Of a DNA stretch of 64,000 nt, positions 46,864 to 56,962 are shown one piece after another (the first letter of the stretch is position 1; each line of letters begins with the position of its first letter). The DNA comes from Hevea brasiliensis (Eukaryota; Streptophyta; Magnoliopsida; Malpighiales; Euphorbiaceae). The DNA is taken from NCBI RefSeq assembly GCF_030052815.1, contig NC_079496.1:38341593-38405592 (forward strand), read 5' to 3'. The notes below the pieces were generated by a model. The model was not told where the DNA came from, did no database searches, and was given only the letters and a program-made list of their open reading frames with translations. The position numbers and the translations under genes are program-made.

Positions 46864-47753
46864 ATGGATCCTTCATCTCAGAGAGCCGTTGAGGAGGAAG
46901 TGGAGAGTCATGCTCCACTGCAGCAGAATGAGACCGGGGCATGAGAGAATCTGCTCCGCCACTCAAGCGAGCTCGCTCGGCCTCCATGTGCCATGTACCA
47001 ACAAATGGCCGACTTCTTTAGACAGATGGTCGGGTAATGCCAGCACCACCACCACCACCAGCTCCACAGCAGAAATCACACTTGGAGAGGCTAAGAAAGT
47101 TTGGAGCTGTGGACTTCTATGGCAAGAGAGAAGATGACTCTGTTGCAGCTGAGAATTGGTTGAACAGAATAGAACAGGCAGAGTCCTAAAACAACTCCAC
47201 TGCACTCCAGAGCAAAACCTAGAAGCTGCCATCTCTTTGCTGCAAGATGATGCATATGAGTGGTGGGACACTGTGTCTAGTGAAGTGCAGCTAAGTCAGA
47301 ATTTGGGATTTCTTTCTCTCTGAATTCAAGAAGAAGTATGTGGGTACTGTATATTTGGAAGAGAGAAGAAGGGAATTCATTAACCTGAGGCAGAGATAGT
47401 TATCAGTGGCTGAATATGAGAAGGAATTCGTAAGATTAAGCCGTTATGGAAGGGAGATAGTCCCTAATGAAGCAGAAAGGTGCAAGAGATTTGAAGAGAG
47501 ACTAAATGATAACATCAAGATCCAGCTCACTGCCTTGGGAATCACAGAATTTACCAAGTTAGTGGAAGCGGCAATAAAGGTTGAAAAAGTAAGAATTAGT
47601 GAGTGGACTAGAAGAGAGAGAGACAGCAGAAGAGGGGACCGGTCGGTCGAGTTCAGCTCTGCATCGTGGAAGAAGTTCAAGGGTCCTCTGCACAAAGTTC
47701 AGTCACCACAGGTCGTGGTCGGGCCTGTGGGCCGGACCACGATTCACCCCTAG
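46864..47753 (+). pseudogene. gag: R7 gag (many indels)
   Basis: ATG at 46864, MDPSSQRAVEEEVESHAPLQ; the frame then fails at a TGA near 46942 after base losses at CAG/CTG motifs. The poly-Pro and capsid region (47040-47300) is recognisable in another frame, with a small repeat of AACAGA near 47165. A TAG near 47398 replaces Gln. The frame 47406-47753 is clean at first (MAEYEKEFVRLSRYGREIVP, LGITEFTKLVEAAIKVEK) and then degrades. Family role as for the R6 gag. Whether the breaks are real is uncertain. Confidence 0.8.
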
Positions 47754-48571
47754 GAGAGGTCACCCACACCATCGGTGGCAGCTCTCGAGGATGGGGTTCA
47801 GGGACTAGCCCCAAAGATCTTCTGCGTGTCCACACCGCCGAAATGGCATAAGGGGGAGTGTTGGAGAGTGACTGGTGCTTGCTTGAGATGTGGGTCGATT
47901 AACATCAATCGAGGAACCGCCCACGCAGAACTACTACACCGCCCGACACAAGCGCATGCACCGCCCTCGCACTACGAGAGGTAGAAGGTCCGTAAACAAG
48001 CCGTGGGACCATCTCGAGGCCCGCATCCGAGCAGCAGAGAGGCGGATAATGGACCACCGCCGAAATTATGCCTTGAGAGCTCGGAGGAGCAAGATGCCCT
48101 GACGTCATCGGGTACGTTATCCTCTACAATACTCCTGCATGCATTGGTGGATCCAGATCCACTCATTCCTACATTTGCATCAACCTACCCGTAGAAAGGG
48201 GGATACTAGTAGGGAGAGTGACCAAGACATTACGGTCACTAATCCATTGGGCCACATGTAGTGGTGAACAAGGTATACAAGGGTTGCCCGTTAAGGATTC
48301 AGTGGGTATGAATTCTTGGCGCACCTAATTGAGTTGCCTTTCCATGAGTTTGACGTGATTTTGGGAATGGACCGTTGTCACGTCATCGTGCAATAGTTGA
48401 TTGCAAATTGAAGAGAATTTCTTTGAAAACCCCGAGGGTAATGAGATCACGATTGTGGGGAAAGGATGATTTCTTGTCCAATGTCATCTCACCACGATTG
48501 CAAGAAGAATGATGAGAAAATGTGAAGCCTACCTAGCACATGTGGTGGATACTAGGTAGGCTAAGCGAAAC
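47754..48571 (+). pseudogene. R7 zinc knuckle and protease region (scrambled)
   Basis: DNA similarity to R6 37430-38300 is obvious, but the frame changes every few dozen bases. The knuckle (CLRCGS-type) is near 47880, the protease loop (VDP.STHSYICINLP) near 48145-48190, and the [15 protein letters not shown] block near 48335-48370. Most differences from R6 fall on CAG or CTG, which appear as CGA, CGG, CCG or CG. No protein can be read through. Confidence 0.75.
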
Positions 48572-49595
48572 TTGAGTGACATACCCACAGTGAGAGACTT
48601 CCCAGAAGTATTTCCTGAAGAGTTGCCTGGTTTGCCACCAGAAAGGGAAGTCGAATTTGCTATTGAGACATCACTGTACAAAGCACCCATTTCCATTGCT
48701 CCTTATAGGATGGCACCTATCGAATTGAGGGAGCTGAAAACTCGGTTGCAAGAGTTGCTTGATAAGGGTTCATACGCCCATGTGTCACCATGGGGAGCTC
48801 CGGTCATTTATGAAAAAGAAGGATGGGACTTTGAGGCTTTGTATTGATTACCGCGGTTGAATAAAGTGATCGTGAAGAACAAATATCATTGCCGTGATTG
48901 ATGATCTGCTTGATCGATTGAAGGGAGCAGAGTATTTTCTAAGATTGATCTCGATCGTGGTATCATCACCGAGGGTGAAAGATGTAGATGTGCCCAAGAC
49001 TGCATTCAGGACCCGGTATGGGCATTATGAGTTCCTGGTGATGCCTTTTGGCCTAACAAATGCACCAGCGGCGTTCATGGACCTTATGAACCGTATCTTC
49101 CATCCATACCTAGATCGGTTCGTAGTGGTTTTTATTGATGACATTCTGGTGTACTCCAAGACTAGGGAAGAACATGATGAACATTTGAGGATTGTTCTGC
49201 AAACCCTGCGGGAAAAGAAGCTATATGCTAAGTTGTCCAAGTGTGACTTTTGGCTGAATGAGATTGCATTCCTTGGACACATAGTGTCAGCTGATGGGAT
49301 TAGGGTGGATCCCAAGAAAATATAAGCAGTGATAGAATGGAAGCCTCCTAGAAATACAACTGAGGTCAGAAGTTTCTTGGGGCTAGCTGGGTATTACAGG
49401 AGATTTGTGAAGGGATTTTCCCTAATAGCTGCTCCAATGACCAAGTTGTTACACAAAAATGTCAGATTTGACTGGAATGACAAGTGTCAGACCAGTTTTA
49501 AGAAATTGAAGGCTATATTGACAGAGGCACCGTGCAGCACACGGTGTCCGGAAAGGACTTTGTGGTCTATAGTGATGCCTCACATAATGGGTTAG
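48572..49595 (+). pseudogene. pol: R7 reverse transcriptase
   Basis: 48572-48847 gives the linker and RT start ([31 protein letters not shown]) before breaking near the KKKDG motif. 48894-49595 has [39 protein letters not shown], catalytic FIDDILVYS (about 49130) and [17 protein letters not shown], with a TAA at 49323-49325 replacing Glu, then [20 protein letters not shown]. The frame shifts near 49535 at another garbled CAG site. Confidence 0.85.
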
Positions 49596-50689
49596 GGTGT
49601 GTATTGATGCAAGAGGGGAAGGTGGTCGCCTATGCCTCCAGGCTGTTGAGGCCACACGAACAGAACTACCCTACCCATGATCTAGAGCTTGCAGCAATTA
49701 TCTTCGCACTGAAGATATGGAGGCATTACTTGTATGGTGAAAAGTGCTACATTTACACAGACCACAAGAGCCTGAAATATTTGCCAACCCAGAAGGAGCT
49801 CAACCTTAGACAGAGGCGATGGATTGAGTTCCTGAAGGACTATGACTGTGTAATTGATTACCATCCTGGGAAGGCAAACGTAATTGCTGATACTTTGAGC
49901 AGAAAATCCATGACAGCCTTGAGATCATTGAATGCCCGTCTATCTTTGGTTCGTGATGGAGCTATCTTGGCTGAGTTGCAAGTGAGGCCAAACCTCCTAC
50001 AGCAGATTTTAGATGGGCAGAAGGTAGATGAGAAGCTAATGGCTATTATGAGCAAAATCCCAGAGGGAAAAGCAACTGACTATGGGGTGAAAGCTGATGG
50101 GTGTCTGTACTACAAAGAGAGACTGTGTGTACCAGATGATGGGCAATTGAAAGCCAATATTCTAAAAGAGGCACACACTAGTGTATATGCTATGCACCCA
50201 GGAAGTACAAAGATGTATCATGATCTGAAGCTCCAATATTGGTGGCCTGGTATGAAGAACGACATAGCTGACTACGTGACTAAATGCTTGACATGTCAGC
50301 AAGTCAAAGCAGAACATCAAGTTCCATCAGGTTTGCTACAGCCTATACGCATATCTGAGTGGAAATGGGATCGGGTCACCATGGAGTTTGTAAGTGGGCT
50401 ACCTCTCACCCGGAAGAAACATGATGCAGCATGGGTGATAGTTGATAGATTAACAAAGTCAGCACACTTTCTGCCAGTTAGGACTGACTACTCACTGGAG
50501 AAGTTAGCAGAATTGTATATCAGTGAGATAGTTAGACTGCATGGAATTCCACTTTCCATCATATCTGATCAAGACCCAAGGTTTACATCGAGATTTTGGA
50601 AGAAGTTGCATGAATCCTTGGGTACACAACTCCATTTCTGCACAGCTTTCCATCCTCAGACGGATGGGCAATCTGAAAGAGTAATCCAG
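49532..50689 (+). CDS. pol: R7 RNase H and integrase core (5' exon)
   Basis: This clean frame of 386 codons ends at the intron. RNase [15 protein letters not shown] (about 49565), [29 protein letters not shown]. Integrase: HTSVYAMH...CLTC zinc region (50172-50300), then TMEFVSGLP (50381-50407), [12 protein letters not shown] (50566) and [10 protein letters not shown] (50660-50689). The first catalytic Asp is Glu here (GAG at 50384-50386; R6 has GAT), and Arg after the second Asp is Gln. So this integrase is probably inactive even if the frame is read. If the 75-bp insert is not removed the protein ends VIQVNN. Confidence 0.9.
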
Positions 50690-50764
50690 GTAAATAATTG
50701 AAACCAATGAAATTGATACAAATATTGAATTGAAATGATAACAATAACGTGAAATACTTGTCAG
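50690..50764 (+). other. Putative 75-bp spliceosomal intron in R7 integrase
   Basis: GTAAAT...TTGTCAG, A/T-rich, with an in-frame TGA if retained. Splicing joins VIQ to VLEDMLRSC as in R3 and R5 DNA. It is aligned with 40416-40489 of R6 but differs from it much more than the flanking exons do. Confidence 0.78.
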
Positions 50765-51520
50765 GTCCTTGAGGATATGCTGAGGAGTTGTGTCATTGAG
50801 TTTGAGGGAAGTTGGGATAGATACCTCCCACTGGCAGAGTTTGCATACAACAATAGCTACCAAGCTAGCATTCAAATGGCCCCATATGAAGCATTGTATG
50901 GGAGAAAATGTAAAACTCCAGTGTGCTGGACTGAATTGGGCGAAGACAAACTGGTAGGGCCAGACCTGGTGAAACAGGCTGAGGAGAAGGTGAAATCAAT
51001 CAAAGCCAACTTAAAGGTTACCTCAGACAGACAGAAATCTTATGCTGACCTGAAGAGGAAAGAAATAAAATATGTGGTTGGCGACAAAGTGTTCCTCAAG
51101 GTGTCACCATGGAAGAAGGTATTGAGGTTTGGAAGGAAAGGTAAGTTAAGCCCTAGGTTCATTGGCCCATATGAAGTTATTGAACGTGTGGGTCCAATGG
51201 CCTATAGGCTAGCTTTACCACCAGAGCTGGACAAGATCCACAATGTGTTCCATGTATCCATGCTCAGAAGATACCGCTCAGATCCTTCACATGTCATCTC
51301 CAGAGAAGAAATTGAAATACAGAATGATTTTACATACGAAGAAGAACCTCTACGGATATTGTATAGGTAATTGAAATAGTTGAGAAACAAGCAAATTCCA
51401 TTGGTGAAAGTGCTTTGGAGGCACCATAACACCGAGGAGGAAACTTGGGAAAGTGAAGAGTCGATGAGGCAACAGTTCCCTCAACTGTTTGCATCAGGTA
51501 AATTTCGAGGACGAAATTTA
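50765..51520 (+). pseudogene. pol: R7 integrase C-terminus and chromodomain (3' exon)
   Basis: From the acceptor: [84 protein letters not shown] at 51368-51370 and a nearby TAG interrupt the linker before the chromodomain-like KVLWRHHNTEEETWE and the GKFRGRNLN end. The rest is intact. Its end overlaps the pre-PPT hairpin as in R6. Confidence 0.87.
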
Positions 51521-51537
51521 AATTAGAGGGGAAGAGT
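51500..51537 (+). promoter_or_regulatory. R7 pre-PPT hairpin and polypurine tract
   Basis: AAATTTCG-AGGA-CGAAATTT (51500-51519), perfect stem, then AGAGGGGAAGAG up to the LTR at 51538. Confidence 0.85.
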
Positions 51538-54500
51538 TGTAACACCCTCCCGGTAACCACTCCGTACATCCTACTGTTCCGGTGACCGGTGTCGATCAGG
51601 ACGACTAGAACGTCCGAAAAATATGCAAACTAATCTCACGAACCATAATTAACTCAAATATTAACAAGAAAAATTTAGTAAAAATTTTAGAAATAAAATA
51701 CAATCAAGTTAAACGAGCCGGTGCTCTAGCGATGGGTAACCGGAGGGAAGTTGCGGTTCTCGCAACGAGGAGCCCTAGACCCGGGGGAAAAATTATAAAA
51801 TAATTTTTGGGACTCCAGAGAAGGGTAATTGAGGTTCCCATGGCATTAGAATGCCAAGAAAATACCTAAAAAATTTTTTTCAATCGGTACAGACAATTTT
51901 GACCCGTTAAGCCAAACGGAGGGCATTTTGGTCATTTCGCCTTCAAAGGTGATTTTTGGCCGACTTGTCCAGTTGAGTAAATAATTAATATGACATAAAA
52001 TATGAATTAATGTTGATGAAAAATTTATTAAAAATGAGAAATGAAAATAAGAAAACAAAAGTAAGAAGAAAAGTAAGTAAATGGGAATTATGATGTCATT
52101 AAGAAAAACTATGACCAATTAAAATTTAGCCATTATTTGACTAACTAATAAAGAGATAAAAGAAGACCTAAACAATTAAAAAAACCAGCTGCTTTCTTCT
52201 TCTTCTTCTTCCTTAAAAACGTGATCCTCTCTTCTTCCTCCCTCCATGAAAATTTTCTTTCATTACCTCCATTTCCCATGAGTTTCCACCACTAAACCCT
52301 AACCCCTTTCATTAAACCTTGACCATATCACTTGGAGAAGCTTTTGGCAGCCAAGGAAAGGAAGAAAAGTGAGGTTTAGGGCTTTGGAAATTCTGCCAAA
52401 ACAAGGTTAGTGCATTTATACCCATTAAACACTTTATTTCCATGATTTTGGACTTGAACTTAGTAAGATTTGTAGTTTAAATGAACAAAAAACCTATGGG
52501 TATGAACACTTCAATTTCGGTAGCCCTAAGAAGAAACAATAAGGGAGTGTTTTAAATGTTTTTTTTTAATGGACTTAGCATGAGTTGGAGATTGTATTTA
52601 AGTTATATATTTACATAGATGTTGAACTAGGGTGCTAATGGAGGGTTATGGGTAAATTGCCTTGGATACTAGGGTTTTGAAGCATGAAAAAGTGACTTGG
52701 CTGACCAACCTATTAAAGAACACTCTAATGGTCAATAAGTGACCATTTTGGATATGTTGACCATAAATGGGACTGAAAAATGGTGGGGCAAAGTCAAGGT
52801 ATAAACTGCCCTATGACAGCAGCATAGGGACTGAAAATTCAGTCCCTTTGCACTGCCATAACTTGGGCTGTATTAGTCCAATTGATGTTTGGCCAATTGG
52901 ACATGAAACTAGGCTTATAATGGCACATTTTTGCTGAAGAAACCATGCCCAAAAGACCAAAGCAAGAGGACCAAAACTTGGCCCCAATCCGGAACCCTGA
53001 AACTGCCTCTGCAAAATTGACCAAATGAATAGTAACTGTTCATTTGGCCATAACTCACTGTAGATTTGGTCAATTGGCCTGAAATTTTTACAGCAACAAG
53101 TTAGGACATAGACAAACAACTTTCATGAAGGAACCTACCACAAATTATGGCCAGAACCCATTCAACCAAGTGACTCAAGTTACTGTTCATGCACTGTAGA
53201 TATGGTAAATTTCTGCAGAATGCATATCCGGACAGCTTGGGTTTTTGAGCCATATCTGGAGCTAAAAATCTCCAAATGGAGTGATTCAAAAAAAGAAATT
53301 CAACTAGACAAAATAAGGAACAACTTTCATGTTTTACATTTCTTCAAATATCAACAGTAATAGTGTCCAATGGAACAGTAAATTTGACTCACCAAAACTA
53401 AAATTTTCTGCTTGTGTGGGTTACACTTTGAAATGGTATTAACACTTAATGCCAACAAGTTTTAAACACCAAATGTGGTATGTTGGGAGTGCCAAAGGCA
53501 ATGTACACATTTTTATTCCAAAAGTCAACATTTTTGTTGACCAATGATGAATAGTGACACCAAAAAAGTTGAAATTCACAAATTGACAAATTTAAGAGTT
53601 TCAAATGCCCTAGTATACCTAACAAGATTGGTTTGGATAGTTTGGCATGCCAATAGGGTTCGATTAGCGATCGCACATGACAAAAATGCCATTCTGTGAT
53701 TTCATGGCTTTTAGCCATTCGACTTTGCATTGAGACTTGGCCTTGTGCTCGATATTATTTACGACTTGTTAGCTGCTCTGCACACCGGAGATGCATATGT
53801 GACCGATGGTGTGACGCCCGAGGTACTAGGTACCCAGTGCGGTTACCCATTATCCATCGATCGTCTAGTGTAGGTTACTTGGGGCAACCAAATGAATAAA
53901 AGTGAACAACGTTAATGAAACAATGAATATATCAATACCAAACAAAGAAAGCATACACATTCTATACACATTTATTTTCTTGCTATTTTCTTTTATTATA
54001 TTATTGCACCACTAAGCATTATTGCTTAGCGCGTTGCTTTTGCCACGCGTAGGTACTAGAGATCCCGATCGCAAGCCCAGTAGACCACAGACTGGGTGAG
54101 TCCATCCATGATTACGCTTTCGATGTCCGTGTCACCTCGTCACCTGCAGTGCATTGGTAGGACACTAGATGTCATTTTGTCATTTTGTAATTAACTTTTT
54201 ATTTTCTCATATGTATTTGGGATTTATGTAATGTATTTTGAGGTTCATGTAAATAATAAAGATTTATGGTCATGGATGGTATTAATTTGAGTATTTATTG
54301 GTTGTTTATATATGAGAACCCTGAGAAAGGGATGTTTTGAGAAATGAAAAGGTTGTTGAGACCTGAAATTGACAAATTATTGAGATATTGATATTGAGTT
54401 TTATTGATGATATTGGAGTTGAGAATGAATGAAATTGTATATTGGAAGTGTTTTTAACAGGTTCCGAAGAACTGTTTTCTCCATTTTTAGCAGGTACTCC

Positions 54501-54689
54501 GCCGGATTTTCTTTAAAATCTTCGGAACCTCAAATGAATAATACTTTTGATAAATGGTTAAAATAAATCAAATTTCATAAATTAACTTCAAAAGCATGAC
54601 ACAAATTAAGTAAGGTATATTAGAGTGTGCCAGTACACCGTGTGGCATTACTTACTCGGGTATACTGTACACGGGTAAGGGGTGTCACA
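51538..54689 (+). repeat. R7 3' LTR (3.15 kb)
   Basis: Nearly identical to 43591-46736 over long stretches. Differences concentrate at its start (51550-51650) and at 53640-53870 and 54050-54130, all at CAG/CTG positions. Tandem hairpin 54012-54049. No genes. Confidence 0.93.
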
Positions 54690-54694
54690 TTACT

Positions 54695-55467
54695 TGGGCA
54701 ACCAAATGAATGAAAGTGGACAAAGTTAATGAAATAAATGGATATACAAATACCAAACAAATAAGACATATACATTCAATGCATACTTATTTTCTGCTAT
54801 TTTCTTTTATTTTATTATTGCACCACTAAGCATCATTGCTTAGCGCGTTGCTTTTGCCACGCGTAGGTTCTGGAGATACTGATCGTGAGCCCAGTAGACT
54901 GCAGACTGGGTGAGTCCATCTTGCAGCTCTGCATAGTGTCCGTGTCACCTCACCATCTACAGTGCATTGGTAGGACACTAGGCTTCATTTTGGTATTTTG
55001 TAATTGATTTTTATTTTCCTTTGTGTAAATGAAACTTATGTAATGTATTTTGATGTTCATGTAAATAATGAGAATTGTGTTTGTGAATGAAAAAGTGAAT
55101 GTTTGACTGTGATTTATACATGATATTACATGAGATGAATGATTGAGAAATGAAATTGAAAAATGTTGAGATTTTGATATTGGAGTTTGAGAGTGATGAG
55201 ACATGAATATTGGAAGTGTTTTTAACAGGTTCCGAAGAACTTTTTTCTCCATTTGTAGCCGGTACTCTGCCGGATTTTCTTTAAAATTTTTGGAACCTCA
55301 AATAAATGATAATTTCGATAAATGGCTTAAATAAATTATATTTCATAAACTATATTCAAAACTATGATAACAAAAAAAAAAAATTGATTATTTTAAAATA
55401 GAGGGTGCTGATACACCATGTGACATTGCTTACTCGGATATACTGTACACGGGTAAAGGGTGTCACA
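54695..55467 (+). repeat. R6 3' LTR, right part
   Basis: It continues the R6 3' LTR after R7, from TGGGCAACC to GGGTGTCACA, with tandem hairpin 54826-54863. It contains a longer A-run than the 5' LTR near 55375. The end is followed by the AAAAC duplication. Confidence 0.93.
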
Positions 55468-55472
55468 AAAAC

Positions 55473-56171
55473 TTTCTCACTCACTGCATACTCAATATCC
55501 CTTCTCTTCAGATCAATGTTGGACTTCTGACGGTTTGATGCAGTCTTAAGTCGATCTCTGATCATCCTGATTTTCTCTTTAGTCTGCTGAATAATTTCGG
55601 GTCCAATCATCTTTCTTTCATCCAAGTCATCCCAATAAAACGGGGTTCTACATTTTCTGCCATACAAAGCTTCATATGGAGGCATCCCAATGCTTGATTA
55701 GTAGCTGTTGTTGTAAGTAAACTCAATCAAAGGCAAGTGTGTATCCCAACTACCCTCAAATTCAATCACACAAGCCCGTAGCATGTCCTCCAAGATCTGA
55801 ATTACCCTCTCAGACTGGCCATCTGTCTGTGAGCGGAATGCAGTACTGAAGTTCAATCTAATTCCTAGGGCTCTCTGAAGACTACCCCAAAATCTAGAAG
55901 TGAACCTAGGATCTCTGTCTGATACGATGGATACTAGCACTCCATGTATTCTCACAATCTCATCAATGTACAACTTGGCCAATCTTTCTAAAATGTAGTC
56001 CATCCGGACTGGCAGAAAATGAGCAGACTTGGTCAGTCTGTCAACAATGACCCAAACTGCATCATGACTCTTCTGTGTCCTTGGAAGTCCCATCACAAAA
56101 TCCATCATTATTCTTTCCCATTTCCAATCTGGTACTGGTAGTGGATGTAATAACCCAGTGGGTACTTGATG
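55473..56171 (-). pseudogene. pol: R5 integrase catalytic core
   Basis: Minus-strand frame: [19 protein letters not shown] (first Asp, about 56100), [20 protein letters not shown] (second Asp, about 55910), [20 protein letters not shown] (Glu, about 55810), then a TAG/TAA at 55698-55700 replacing Gln, then PPYEALYGRKCRTPFYWDD and the start of the GPY region. All DDE residues are kept. The coding DNA is continuous across [11 protein letters not shown], without intron. The frame ends at R6 (TSD at 55468-55472); residues shown beyond that in a longer open frame are LTR. Confidence 0.88.
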
Positions 56172-56962
56172 CTATGCCTTCACTTGCTGACAAGTTAGGC
56201 ATTTAGAAACAAACTCTGCCACATCTCTCTTCATACCCATCCACCAGTATTGCTCCTTTACCCCTCTATACATTTTTATGCCACCAGGGTGCATGGCAAA
56301 AGGAGACTCATGTGCGTCTTTCAAAATGATCTGCCTCAATTCAACATCATTAGGAACACACATTCTGCCCTGGTGTAGCAATAGACCATCGTCTCTTATT
56401 GAGAATTCTAGTTTCTTGCCCTGCCGGACTTCTTTCAACAGCTTCTGATACCTTTCATTATTTTGAGCAGCCATTCTGATTTGATCAATCAACACTGGTT
56501 GTACATGCCATGCAACTGCTGTCTGCCCATCATCATTAATCTCTGAGCTGGCATGCAATGATCTTAACTCATGTACTAAAGACAAAGGAGTAACCCATAG
56601 ATTTGCCATAGTCTTGTGACTTAAGGCGTCATCCACCACATTAGCTTTCCCTGGCTGATAGTCTATCAGACAATCATAGTCTTTTATCAACTCTAACCAT
56701 CTCCTCTGTCTCAAATTCAAATCCTTCTGGGTGCTCAAATACTTCAAACTCTTATGATCTGTGTAGATGTAACACTTTTCCCCATACAAATAGTGTCTCC
56801 AGATCTTAAGAGCAAACACAATAGCTGCAAGCTCCAAGTCATGTGTCGGATAATTCCTCTCATGAGGTTTTAGCTGGAGTGATGCATAGGCAATGACATT
56901 TCGATCTTGCATCAATACACAGCCTAACCCATTGTGAGAAGCATCGCTGTAAACGGTGTATT
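56172..56962 (-). pseudogene. pol: R5 RNase H and integrase zinc domain, cut by R8
   Basis: From the R8 boundary leftward: [49 protein letters not shown] (Ala/Arg of the usual ADALSRK changed), a spacer, then [15 protein letters not shown] and CLTCQQVKA of the integrase HHCC region. A TAG at 56172-56174 replaces Glu. Otherwise open for 263 codons. R8 enters before the first RNase H block; left flank GTATT (56958-56962). Confidence 0.87.

Larger units (their letters stand above)
43591..54689 (+). mobile_element. R7: youngest full-length gypsy chromovirus (family A)
   Basis: 11,099 bp: 5' LTR 43591-46736, PBS 46742-46753, gag-pol 46864-51520, PPT 51523-51537, 3' LTR 51538-54689, flanked by TTACT. 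The two LTRs are almost identical outside patches of garbled CAG/CTG motifs, so it is recent. In contrast gag, protease and early RT (46900-48960) look heavily broken, largely at those motifs, while 49000-51500 is clean. The apparent decay may therefore be partly a consensus artefact. Confidence 0.93.
33335..55467 (+). mobile_element. R6: full-length gypsy chromovirus (family A) hosting R7
   Basis: Complete element: 5' LTR 33335-36408, PBS 36414-36425, gag-pol 36536-41251, PPT 41248-41262, 3' LTR 41263-43590 plus 54695-55467. Without R7 it is about 11.03 kb. LTRs differ by a few percent by eye over about 250 bp. The coding region has four stops and one frameshift. The gag start and the integrase both show intron signatures. 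It gives the clearest reference structure of family A in this window. Confidence 0.95.
26108..56962 (-). mobile_element. R5: gypsy chromovirus (family B), minus strand, fragmented
   Basis: Pieces: 3' LTR, PPT and chromodomain tail (26108-29919), integrase C-terminus (33005-33334), and integrase core plus RNase H (55468-56962). S2 and R6 split it with TSDs TCCAC and AAAAC, and R8 enters RNase H at 56963. The 5' part of pol, gag and the 5' LTR must lie right of the window. The pol pieces form one frame with only three stops, so R5 is better kept than R2 or R3. The LTR closely resembles that of R1. Confidence 0.88.
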
